From the NCBI GenBank assembly GCA_035582835.1, contig JAYKAV010002519.1, forward strand, positions 248,001 through 312,000: a stretch of DNA of 64,000 bases, written 5' to 3'. The DNA comes from Phoebastria nigripes (lineage: Eukaryota > Chordata > Aves > Procellariiformes > Diomedeidae). The notes beneath the pieces are model-generated. The model saw only the letters and a list, made by a program, of their open reading frames with translations, did not search any database and was not told the DNA's origin. Each line of letters opens with the position of its first letter. The stretch's first letter is position 1. Positions 1 to 11,740 of this stretch are shown piece after piece. The translations under genes were made by a program, and so were the position numbers.

Positions 1-1734
1 CTAATTTGCTAAATTGCTTGCTAACTTCAATAATCTTTTGCAATCAGAAATCTTTTACAACAGATGTAATTTCAACAGTGTACTTCATCTTGTTGTTGGA
101 GGGCATTCAAGAATTTTTTTTTCAAGCCACAGAGCTATGATACTTTTCAAAACTGTAATCATATCATTTGATATGGCACAGCATAAAATCAATAAAGTAA
201 TATAAAATAAGATAAATGAGTTATCTTTCTTGGGAATCTTTTGGCTTAACATATGACAAGCTTTGTGCAAAAAAGTGACTAGCTGATGAAAATCTCTCTT
301 GAGCATGAGCAAATTGGATTATCAATTAGCCGTATGTCTTCAAAAATCTCCTTTTCTTAAGCCTCCTTCGGTTCCACTCTCATTTGTCAAGTGCCAGTGA
401 AAAATGTCTGTGATACGCAGCAAAGCCTTGCTTGCAGACTGCCATTTTCTTCTTGAAAACTAAAGCTTGGTAAGCTTCACTAAACCTGTCTAGTAAAATC
501 CCTTGCAGCAAAAACAAAGCATGAAGAATTTCTTAAAATTAATTATTTCAGTGATTTAAGCTAATATTAAAGTCAAGCTGAAAAATTGTCAGGCCACTCT
601 AAGGTCCCAGGGCAAATCCCCATGCTTAGGCAGTAACGAACTGGGACCACAGAACATAATCATAGACCTGGGACCTACAGGTTTGGGGTTGGGTTTTTTT
701 TTCTCTTTCTTTCAGCTTCTACTAATACCCAGAAGCAACCTATCCTCTATTCACCTAGCGATGGACTGGGACTGTTGTTTCTTGTTTTCCTCAGTCCTTC
801 TGTATGTATATCAGAAAAACTGGTATGTCTCAACAGCAAAAATTATAGTAGCTTTGGTATGGGCAAAATTTAATTTTGTATGTCTGAGTTAATAGAAAAG
901 CTTTGACTTAACGATTGTCCTGAATCTGGGCCTTACCATACTGTCTGGGAATTTAGACTGATTTTTTTTTTTTTCTCAGTGATATTTTTAAGGTATAAAA
1001 GCACTGAAAAACACAGTGTTTGCAGTACATAATGCTAATCTGCTTTCTTTAAATTTTCTACAGACAGCAAATGTGTCATCACAATAAGACCATATCCATA
1101 TGCTCCCTGGAAAAGAAGAAGGCAGAATTAGAAAATGATTAATATTGCTATTAACCAAATCCTTTGGCTCCCACACAAGGAACAATTTTAATTCCCCATA
1201 TATTTATTGACATGAATTTTCTCTGGTTTTTTCCAACTTGCTTTTCATAGTGAATTTAATGGCACACCAAGGCTTGTAAAGCAAAGGCAGACTACTGGAG
1301 AAATGGCCATAAACCTGTTACAACTTCATCACACTTCAATGGCATGCTATTTTTAATTTTAACTTCATGGCTTCTTGTGCCTTCTGGATATTTGTATCTC
1401 CAAGACTACAGTTACCTCTTCATCTCATAAGCAATTGGAATAACAGCTGATCTCAGCTCTGCATATGTTGTTTTATTTTAAGCACAGTTTAGTATCCATA
1501 AAATATGTCAGGTTAACAGCACTAGAAATAGAAGCNTTGTGTTTGTCCCCAAAACAGCAATATCACAGAGGGTGATGACAAAGGCTTCCTTACAAGTTGT
1601 CCAGCNAGTGCTTCTCTGCACTGCTCTGCCTGGACCATAGGTACAAGAATTGAAAAGCTTGCAAATCCCATTCTCTGTCATGGTGAAAAATTATGTTCTA
1701 TACTCCTTTTCATAAATCAGTCAAATTCCATCTA
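1..1734. other. Unique AT-rich sequence, no gene seen
   Basis: Both strands carry only short open frames (75 codons or fewer) with no domain, signal peptide or codon pattern that I can recognise. I see no repeat family, hairpin or splice-bounded open segment that stands out. There are isolated Ns at 1536 and 1606. I read it as intergenic or intronic DNA. Confidence 0.7.
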
Positions 1735-2035
1735 AGAGCTAATGAAATCTTTTACTGCTCCTCCTACTGGAACATTGTTCCACAACCTCAGTGCTATAAA
1801 GGCTAGAGTATTTCCAGCCTGAATCTATTTCACTCCAGTGCCCAGGTGCTCTTGTACCAGTGTAACATTTTCACTTCAGCCATTTTTCCTCGTTCTGCGG
1901 TTTAGCCCAGAAAGCTATTCAGAGACAGAGGTCATATTCTCTCTCAGCCTTTCTTTTGCTCTTCTGAATAAACCAAACTCTTCAAGACACNTCTTAAGAG
2001 ACAGGCTCTCCAGTTCTCTTAATAACCAGTTCCAG
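1735..2035 (-). mobile_element. Ancient CR1-like LINE fragment (3' ORF2 region), heavily decayed
   Basis: Read on the plus strand, the segment follows the order of phrases typical of old amniote CR1 elements in reverse orientation: a part like 'attgttccacaacctc' near 1774, 'tttccagcctgaat' near 1811, 'ctctcagcctttcttttgct' near 1940, and 'agagacaggctctcc' near 1998. These correspond to the end of the CR1 reverse transcriptase ORF and the start of the 3' UTR on the minus strand. No open frame survives, and divergence is much higher than in the CR1 copies at 48 and 58 kb, so it is probably an early insertion. Family assignment is from recalled consensus phrases, not an alignment. The edges are approximate. 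Confidence 0.7.
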
Positions 2036-5000
2036 TTTTAAGTCGAAGACTGAGTGCTGTTATTTTCATTTTACTGTTAGAAAAACACCATTAAGTCATG
2101 TTCAGAAGTGAGGCACACGCCTGGAAGGAGCTGAACCTCAAGTTTCTATGTCTCTGTCCACTTTTTCAAAAGCAAAAGCACCTTATTCTCTGGCTTATTT
2201 TTAAGACTGACTAAGGGGTGCTTCTAACCCCATGTCTGTTCAGGCTTTGGCACTTCAACTGCTGTTTAAAAGGTTTCCTTTCATGCCAACAGTGTCTTGA
2301 AAATCTGTTTGCCAGGGGCTGTCTTGAGATCGTCTTCCTAACAGTCTGCAAGACTATGCACCTTTACCAACCTCCAGCCCTCCTAAAGAAGTCTTGTTTT
2401 GGCCGGTACTCTATTGGTCACAGCTTCTGTCTTAATGCTTTACTAAAGCCTCTGTATGCATAGTAATCAGCACTCCAGCAAGGCTACAATTACCAAAGGC
2501 ACAAAAAAATCTGAGCTTGGTAGGGCTTACTCAGGAAACANACATGGGTCCTTGTAAAGGCTCAAATCACAGATGATTTTCTAAAGATTAGAGAAACAAT
2601 CTGAAATACATCTAGCTATATCCATAGATACAACTACCTATAGATACACAGGTAAATCTCAGTATCTCAAAATGGCAGATAAATCTGCATTAGACGCTAA
2701 TTTTCTGACATGGTTGTCACTAGCATAGTCTTGCCACTGCTTCATTGNACAGTTTGGACAGGGATATTTAAAAAAAAAAAAAGGAACAGCAGAAACCATG
2801 AAGACAATTTTCCTCTAGCAATTACAGCATAAGCATTGTTTCAAGCTCAGTTAAGACCATATTTGGTCATGAGTATATCTGAAAGTGATTTCAACAATTA
2901 TTATTATCAGTCACTGTGCGGTGACAAGGCCAATGTGTCAGCAGTGTGGATGGGAGAGCAGGACATTTTTTTTCCCAAGAGACGTACATCAGTGTCTCCA
3001 AGAAAGGAGAAAAGAGAGAGTGAAATATTTCTCAGACTGTTTCTATTTGATCTATTTCAGACTTTGATATACAGAAGGAATGAGTCAGTGTTTGGCTTCA
3101 TGGAACTATCACAAGAAAAACCTTTCACTCTTATCTCAGATAATGTTCAAACTGCAGCCAGACAGCAATGAAATGGAAAATCACCACAAATGAAAAAGAA
3201 TGGTTTGGAAGTGAAGATATGAAGGGGAAAACTGTTAAAAATGCAGAGCTTAATTATGCCTAGTCTCTCTCCGCATCAACTTATAGTCCATTAAAGTCAA
3301 ACCTGGGGAGAGATCACTGCTCAGGTTAGAAAAATTTCAGTGGAAGAATGAAACATCTTGAGCATTGGGGATCCTGTTTTGAGACGTATTTACAGATAAA
3401 TTTCCAGATGATGTGACTGGAATAGATTGACAAGTTTTTATTTTTTCCAGAACTATTGCATGTTTTCTGTAGAAAGTCTGACTTTATATAAGACAGTTAT
3501 GCATAAATTAGTGCTATACAACTATTANATGAATATTTATGAAACCAGAGTTTACAAAATACTGGGAACGAGTCTACGTTTCTTTGATTAAAAGCCTATT
3601 TGTTTCTGATAAATATCTGAAATGCACTCCTATATTCAGATCTGGCTNTGCCTCCTGATTAAGCTCAGAGTAGGAACACCATCACCTGATAGCCTGTAGG
3701 TAAGCTGTATAACTTGTGTACAGGTGCATAGCCTGGCAGAATAGGAACAAGAGAGAGTTACTAAGCACGGGACAATCCAGCGCCCTGGGAGTAGTGAAGG
3801 AATGTGGACATCAGACCAGGATGCAAATGTAATATAATTTATTTGCCTGTTGTACAAAAGGGGAATTAGAAACCATATTAACTTTTTATTAGCAGGGTGA
3901 AACGGTTTTGTACTGTCTTGTTTTGGCATTCACATATTAACGCTTTGCTGGAATGACCACAATTGGAGATNCTTTCTATACAATAAACCTGTCAACTTCT
4001 TTCCACCAAACCTGTGGCAGTATATCATAAAACAGGGTTTATGCTGGGGTCTTCTGAGAATACACAGGCATTATGGTCTCTGGGATTACAAAACTGATGA
4101 CACAAGTGCACTGCTTTTTGCACACACATGCACAGGGAGCTGACAAGAATAGCACAGGTCATCCTGACAGCTCACACTGTGAATAANAGAGAACAGCCAC
4201 TTTTCCTTCTTCATCTCCTTTAGGGGAATTGGAACGTTTTACAAAATCTGCTGGCAGCAAGAAAATCTAGAAGCCATTATGTCCCTCTTTTATGCCTCCC
4301 AAATGCTAGCAAACAGTTATGGAGACAGATAGCCTCTCCTTATTGTGAAACATCTCCCAGGAGAAAAGGTTGGCTGAAGGCAGTGGTCACTGTTACTATT
4401 TTGTTTTAGTCTGTCAGCTGTCTGAGGCTTTCTCTCAAATAACAAAACAAAGCCTAGCCCAGAATACAGCTGTTTTTCCAAAGTAAATAATTTTTTAATG
4501 TTCTAGCTACATGGACTTAGCATTATCCATTACAGCCTAGTTTCCAGTGTTCATTATAATTATGTCAGGATAGACGGAAAATAATAAGTAGGCTGAATTA
4601 TTCCATATTAACAAATTAGCATCTAGGAAGTCTCCATTGGGCGTCTGTGGTGTTTTTTTGAGGTTTGAATTATTTTTCAGCAGTGCAAAAGATAGATTAC
4701 TTCTGGGTTCCAAATTCACTCAGTCTCATCCCTTCTCCAAAATATGTTTTCACAGTCTTGCAATGAGAAATCTAAACTTTTTATGCATGAAAAACAATCT
4801 AGCAGAAATCTATACCAGGAACATAACTTCCATGGGAAATGTCAAATTTCCATTCAAAAGATAAGCATTCTCCACTACATTTTTAATGACCTTAAAAAAA
4901 AAATTATTTTAAGCATGTGTGTTTGCCACTTCTCCTGGCAAAGCTACAATAATCATGTTTGGTCGCTATTAAACCCTGTTGATTTAATTCTCAATTAAAT

Positions 5001-7654
5001 TCCATAAGAATTTTCCGAAAAGAAACTTTAAGAATTTGAGGAACCAAATAAATAAACCATTATTAAATATACTTTTTTTTGCTATTCTTTTGATAGCAGA
5101 TAATAAAAATATGTANCCTCTGTATTATAAATACTCTGTTGTTAACCGAGTAAAGTATTTATGATGATGTATTCCTTAAGGTATTAATTGCATGACTGTT
5201 TGTTTTATATAAAGCATTTAAATGTAAATTACAAACATTAGCTTGCTCTTTTTCAATTTTTTACTGGTAAAATACAACCTACACTGTGAATACAATTATG
5301 ATGGTAATCACTGCTACACTTCTTTTTTTCCAACGTACAGTCTTCCTTGTTTCATATTTCTGAGGACTTATTTTTATGGCACTGCTCCTTATTTTTGTAT
5401 ATCCGTGATATGGAGTTATCTATTTCACGTTATATGAATTCTATTTGTATCTGTCACTTTTTGTTGTACGAAAAGGCTAAAAAATTCATAAATATGTTTA
5501 AAAAAAAAAAAGAAATAGAAAGATTGATTTTCTTTTCCCAGGAGGTCTGGCAGGTCTACATTCAATCTGAAAATAGTTAAAGGAATGCTGTCTGTCACTA
5601 GCATTTGATTTTCCACGGAGCACTTTCAAAAACAAAACAACTAAGGGTTCTCTTAGCTATGTGCAGACCATTTTGTATTTAGCAAGCAGGAAGCACATTG
5701 TCATTTGTTTCTGTCATATTGTTCCACTGGGTGACAAGAACAAATGCTGATGAAGCGCTAAAGAAAATGTACCTAAGATATGTACCTTGGCTCTCATCAA
5801 GGAGCACTGGATTGTTTCTGTGAGCGGCAATAAAGTGGTGCCTGTGTACAACATAAACAAAAAAGGACTGTCAAAGTAATCTGCAAAACTGGAAAAAGGC
5901 GGAGTTTGGCAGCTCCCTTATTCCCAGGGAGCCGTGAGTAGTCATTATCAACTTGACTTCACTTTCTTAATCTTTCCTTCCTTCTGCCTGAGCAAGACAT
6001 TGAATCAACAAATGGATTCTTAAGGAAAAACTGTGAAGATAATGGAAATATCAATATAAAATCAATACACCAACTTAGAAGGTAAAAAAAAAATGTTTAC
6101 ATACTAATCCTAAATCCCCAGGACCAATGATACTATCACTTATTAGGCCTTTATCCTCATTACAGGAATCAATCCTCAGCCAGTTGAAGAAGTTACCTAC
6201 CATTTCATTTTTTATAAGGGCTTTTCCTTTTACATCCAGGAAGCTTTAAAGTCTCTTGTGGTTTCTTCATCATTCACTGCATAAAGGTGGCAAACACAAT
6301 TTTTAGAAAGTAAATGACAGTCAAATTTACACATTTTACAACTTGCAATTGTAAAATTGATTTTTGTGACAATCCTTTAAGGACTAAAATAAAACTTTTA
6401 TTCTGCCCAATGTAGACCCAACGTGCCTTCTTTTGCAAAATGGAATTCATGAAATCAACTAAAATATGAATGGGTATTGCAAACGGAAATTGGTTTGCAT
6501 TCTGAGCAGGGAAGCCTACAGGAATACAGGAATACTGCAATAGTTGTCTTGGAAAGTAAACTCTAACATTTAAAAAATGTGTCATTTCCCACATGATTAG
6601 CAGAAGCTAGACTCCAAGAATGCATACATACCCCGGCACGCTGTCTTAGTTTTAGAACAAGTGCTATGCACAAACAAAAATCCTTCCCCAAAATTGCTCT
6701 CTCTCTAAGCAATATTGTTAGCAATACTGATCTTACAAATACATCTCCCTGAACAGAATACATCTCAAAGTTTCTGAGATTTTGCAGATAGTGAAGCTGG
6801 ACAGAGATGCAGTGATATTGGCAAGTGACTTCATAACCCATGAAGAAAATCACGCACCTGAAGTCTGATCATGTTTGTACAGGTAGCACAGGTTGGATTT
6901 CCTCAGAGGCGAAGGCAAGAGGCAGGAGAGTATGNGAGTCATTAGATGCTGCATTGTAAAGGGACAGAAAGGTGTGCAGAGCCTGTTTCAACTCACTGAG
7001 ACCTATAAAATGTCTTGATGTGTTCCCATGATGGAAGATGGAGAACTGTCCATCTTAAGCTTTAAAAAAGCCCAGTCTGCTCATTCTGCTCAATGTTACA
7101 GGGGATACATTGACAGAATGTCATAGATTTTGAAGTAATTTTAACTTTCTCACAGGGTTTTTATTTACCCTCAGAACAGGTGGACACAATTTGACACAGG
7201 TAAAATATACTCTGAACTATATTCAAATAGGACTTCTTTTTCTTGCAACCATGAGGACATGGTCGTGTGGCCACAAAGGACGTGCAAAGAAGTAGGTTGT
7301 CAACCATCATTGTACCAGGAAAGGGAAGACTCACTTCCCTCTGCTTGCCAGTGAGAACTTTCAAAGGCCTAATATACAGATCTTATTTTCATTAGATGGA
7401 TATAAACCATGCTATTGTCACAAGAAAAATAAGAATACAATTTTATATCGGAGAAGGCCAATTTTTTGGTTGTTTTCTTTTGTTACAGGAATTGCTAAGA
7501 TACATCAATAAATGAATCTCTGTTGTTATGCATTGTAATACAATAGTGCCAGAGAACCTGAGAGATACTGCAGGTCCATAATACTAGGCATGAAGAGGGC
7601 ATATACTGACTTCTCCAGCCTCAGGAACTCACTGTCTTAAAATAAATCAGAGAA
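2036..7654. other. Unique AT-rich sequence, no gene seen
   Basis: The longest frames (111 codons from 2836 plus, 106 codons from 6594 minus, 97 codons from 3929 minus) show no domain, no biased codon use and no convincing splice or start context. Short A-runs occur at about 2770 and 5500. A moderately GC-rich stretch near 5880-5960 has no recognisable content. Nothing here supports a gene. Confidence 0.65.
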
Positions 7655-7735
7655 AAAGGTGACATGGAAATTCAGGGAGGTGAAGTGACTCTGTTTTGGC
7701 TCAGCAGCAGGCTGATGGCAAAGACAGGAGTAGTG
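7655..7735 (-). mobile_element. Probable MIR/CORE-SINE-like fragment
   Basis: In plus-strand order the text runs 'ggtgaagtgactctg', then 'cagcagcaggctgatggca', then 'aagacaggag'. This resembles the reverse complement of the MIR/L2-type 3' region (the 'aagtgacttgcc ... cagctagt..ggcagagc.ggat' series). MIR-like fossils are known in bird genomes at low density. The call is pattern recognition over about 80 bases, so chance resemblance is possible. Confidence 0.4.
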
Positions 7736-10700
7736 CATAAGGCATTAATTTGAACATGCCAATGACATTTTTACATTTCTGGAATCAATGTCAATACGAG
7801 GAAGTCATGCTCACTGATTTATCTATTTGAAAAGAAGGCATGTCTGGTTTAACTCTCTTCCAGAGATTCAATGATTACCATTATTTTTTTTTATTTGCTA
7901 GATACGTTAGCAAGATGTGTTTTAATGAATGTCCTTATTTTGCATTTTCTGTAGTTCTCAAGACTAGAAAATATTTCATTATAGAATTATGAATCAGTAT
8001 TGTGTCTCACTGCAACTGCTGTGTCTGACAAAACTCCAGAGGATATGTGTTTGTGAGATCAAGCAGTTGAACTTTTAGCCTGACATGTATGGATCAAGCC
8101 TATTTGTCCTCGACCCTTATTCCACTTTTTCTCTTTTTGTCTTTTCTTACAGAAATCTCTCTTCAAAACTTACATACAAAAGAACTGTAGGTGAGAATAA
8201 TCCTTTCTCCTTGCAATTCCCCATGTGTTAGAGTGGGAATGACCAAAGTTCTGATTATGGTGTGTAATAATCTTCTGTGCATCTAATGTCTCTGCCAAAA
8301 ATCTTCCTTAGCAACAGATTGGGGTTAAAGAAGCACATTTTATTTCATCAAAAGTAACATTAGTAACAGTACCATCACAGAACTTATATGTAGTGAGACA
8401 ATTTCCTAAAGTCTTTCCCTCCAAGGCAAGTATTTTGCACGTCTCACATCCCAGTGCCTGGTTTCCTGGAATGGGAGATTATCTCATAAAGGATCACTCA
8501 TGGTTGGCAATTTGCAGTAAGTCCGTAAAAGTTCAAAAGACCAAACTCAAATTTGAATAGTAGGAAGTTACATATTTTTGGTGCAATGTGAGTACATTAA
8601 GCCAAAATGTCCCAGTAGGATATCTTTCCTACTCCTTTTCCTCCCTCCCAGAAAGGACCCTGAAAGCAAAACTTTATGTTAAAAACATATGTTCTCAAAA
8701 GAAAGTAATAGAAGCTACCTTTCAAGCCCAGTATCAGGAATGTAACTCTGAGATAGAATCTGCTAGGTAACTTTAAACTTGGAAAGTATAAAACATATGT
8801 TTCATGCAGCGGACAAAATAAACACTTTCTCTCTTAAAAAAAGCCACAAAACCATACAATATTTTTGTCACTCAGGCATTTAATTAGAATTTCAAAAATA
8901 GATTAATTGTAATTGAAAATGTAATAAACTATAGTTTGGGATTTTTTTTCTAGGGAAATCTAAATTAGCATAGTTAATGAAATTACTTTACTTTTTTGCT
9001 TTGTCAGTAAACTAAATCCCTTCCACAGCTTTCTCTTTGAAAAAAAACAAATAATCTGCTAAAGCAAATGATCTGCTTTTTCACCCAGGGATTACAAAAG
9101 CTATTAAGGCAAATTCCAGTGAACTACATAAACAGTACTTTAAAATGAACTTTTAACACCTTACAAATGTTATTTTGTTGGAAAAAGTGACACCAGTTTC
9201 TCTAAATGCCAGAGAGATTTAAATTGTGGCAAGCTAGAGTCAGTGGTTCTATGAAGTCTATTATCTTCTGGATACTGGTTTGGTGAAGATTTTAAAACCA
9301 TTATCTCTCACTAAGCTCACAAGTAATGCTAAGAATGCGTATGAGCTCATTTGAAGCTGATCTGTAGTGTAATAGGGAAAAACAATGTATTTTCTGTTAA
9401 CTGTCAAACTAACATGAATGAACTAAGCCGCTCTGGACGTGTTTGAGGAATGTGGAAAAAAGCAGCCTGTACAGATCAAATCAGAGTTTGCTTCTAATGA
9501 TACAGTGCTGGGCAAATAGATGTGAACAGGCTTTGGTACGGTTCTCTGTTCAACACCAACAGCTCGGCAAGGAAGATTCTCCCTCCCCATCAGTTCTTCG
9601 ATGTGTTTAAAGTGAAGTTGTCCATTGTTGTGGCTGAACTGAAGCTAAACATTGTTACAGTGCGTGTGGGTGTGAGTGGGTGTGAGACCCTGCAAGGTGT
9701 GGAGGGATTCTCGGTGTTTTTCTCGATTCCTCAAATGTTCAGCAAAATCTAACTTCAAAATATCGAACAGGGTGTAGAGAGTAAAAAAATACTTAAGCAT
9801 TTGGGAAGGCACAGAATGTACAGCTGACTGAAACAGAGCTCAGTTGGCATTTCTTTTTCTAAAAGATTTTGATTTCATTTTCAAAAATCCATAAACCTGT
9901 ATGTTTCAAAAAATGCATTCAAAGACTGGTTTTGGATCAAAGCATTTTGTTTCAACAGAATCAAAGCATTACACAACATTGAACTTAAGAATAATTTCAA
10001 AACTAACATTAAAATGTTTCATTCCCTTAATGCCTAGATAGGATTAATATTTTGTGTCTATCTCTTTTTTCCTTCTAAGTGACTTCTTTGAAAAAATTTC
10101 TTGATTCCAGAAAGCATATTTATTTTCACATCAATGGGAAAATGTCATCAAAGATTTTCTGACCAAATCTAAGAAACGTAATTGAAAATATGATTTTTAA
10201 AAATGCAAAAATGACATTTATTTCACCGCGGATATCTTTTTTTTTTTTTGTGGTCAGTTTTGCAATCAATTTTACCCAACTTTCTATCCTTTCCTACTTT
10301 TAATAGNGCTTTTGTTTTTTCTTAGCTGACCATGCTATTTATCCTCCTTGTGATACTATATTCATCCTTGCACGTTTTTTTTCAGGGCAGTCTGAGCGAA
10401 GGAAAAAATCAACACNTGTATGCAACATATTTTATGCATCTGTGATGTATAGAAGAGAGGTCAAGATATTATCAAATCCCTTTTCTTTTGATAGTTTTAC
10501 TGATTTAGTAGTTGCAATAAGACACTTCTTGTCACCTTTTAAAAATGAAAGTACACAGTCTTATTGGTTAATACATTTGCATTTAAATTATTTGCTAATA
10601 TAGACAATACGTTAGTGTGAAAATTTGTGGTTTTAAACTAAGCCTTATCATGAAATCTGATATTTTTTTGGTAGATCTGTCTATCAAATGACAAATGGTT

Positions 10701-11695
10701 GACATGAAAAATGTGTGCTGCTATTTGAATTGTAATGATTTAATCTTAATCTTACTTTATTAAAAACAACAAAAAAAACTTATTAGGTTAGATGTTGCAC
10801 ATGGAGAATCTATTTCAAATCAAACTGCTGGGAATCCTATTTGAATATTTCCAGCAGAGAACATAATTTTCTAAATTAGTAAGAAACAAAGATTTTTTAA
10901 TGTATTCAGAACAAACAAAACAAAAACAAAATTCCAACTGGATTTATCATCAGAAACACATCTCTGTGGCTGAGTAGCTGTGGGGTAGATAACAGCACAT
11001 TTTGAAATTATCAGGAAACATCACTTTATTTGATGCTTCAAGTAAGCTTTTTTTAAAAGATAGATTCATTTGCTTTGAATATTTTAAACCTCACATGACT
11101 AACATTTTGACATTGTGGTTGTTTCAGAACTTGAAGTGTCTGAAGGCTTTCATTTAAAGACAGTTTAAAGGTTCTAGTTTTATTTTTTATTTCATAATTC
11201 AAATTACTTTTATTAAGATAAGCAGCAATATTATTATTTTACATGAATATTGCAAAAAAGTCTAGAAGTGCCAAAGGTAAGAGATATCTAGTGATTAGGC
11301 ATGTGTTGTTGGTTAGGGGGAAACTGCTAACATTTTTACAATGAAAATGTGGGGACCATGTCTATTTTCAGCAGCATATGGCTTGTTTATAAAAAGAAAA
11401 TACAATTTGCAGTGAAATAGACACAAGTCTATTATTGACTCTTATTTATCTACTTTTATGTCTTCTAGTAGTGTAAAATCATCTCACTTCCCAATCATTA
11501 TGACTTTAATATCACAACAGAAATGGAAGGATAGGAAGCATTAATTATTATTTTATATTAAAAAATTATATAATTTTATAATTATTATAAAATTTAATAT
11601 ATTCATATATAGGAGACTGCAGCAAAGAACTTTAAGCTTTCATTTGTAAAAGAACTGCCTACATAATTTTGAAAATCTGCCTATAATGCTTGGCC
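7736..11695. other. Unique AT-rich sequence; one exon-like segment inside
   Basis: There are no long frames or recognised repeats. The exon-like segment at 8153-8190 is listed separately. A GT-rich patch lies at about 9660-9715. A very AT-rich patch at about 11537-11611 contains overlapping short palindromes built from ATTATAA/TTATAAT. No gene supported. Confidence 0.6.
8153..8190 (+). other. Possible 38-bp micro-exon (splice sites only)
   Basis: A long pyrimidine tract ends in 'tcttttcttacag' at 8152, a strong acceptor by consensus. Thirty-eight bases later comes 'tgtag|gtgaga' (donor GT at 8191), also a good donor. Two of three forward frames are open across it (KSLFKTYIQKNC or NLSSKLTYKRTV). 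I recognise neither peptide, and 38 is not a multiple of three. Paired strong sites this close are uncommon by chance, but 64 kb of AT-rich DNA will throw up some. It could be a real exon of a long-intron gene, a non-coding RNA exon, or a decoy. Confidence 0.2.
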
Positions 11696-11740
11696 TTTGG
11701 TACATACTGTACCTTGTACTTTGGTACAGTATGTACCAAA
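11696..11740. repeat. Perfect 18-bp inverted repeat with 9-base loop
   Basis: The left arm TTTGGTACATACTGTACC (11696-11713) is the exact reverse complement of GGTACAGTATGTACCAAA (11723-11740). The loop is TTGTACTTT. Each arm also contains a smaller inverted repeat (GGTAC...GTACC), so the segment could fold as one long hairpin or two small ones. An A/T-rich tract (AAAAAATAAAA) follows directly. The stem is shorter than a typical pre-miRNA, and no transposon family is recognised. Confidence 0.9.

Noticed and set aside
10340..10430. Strong pyrimidine tract and AG at about 10385
   Set aside because: No good donor within a plausible exon length and an N in the interval.
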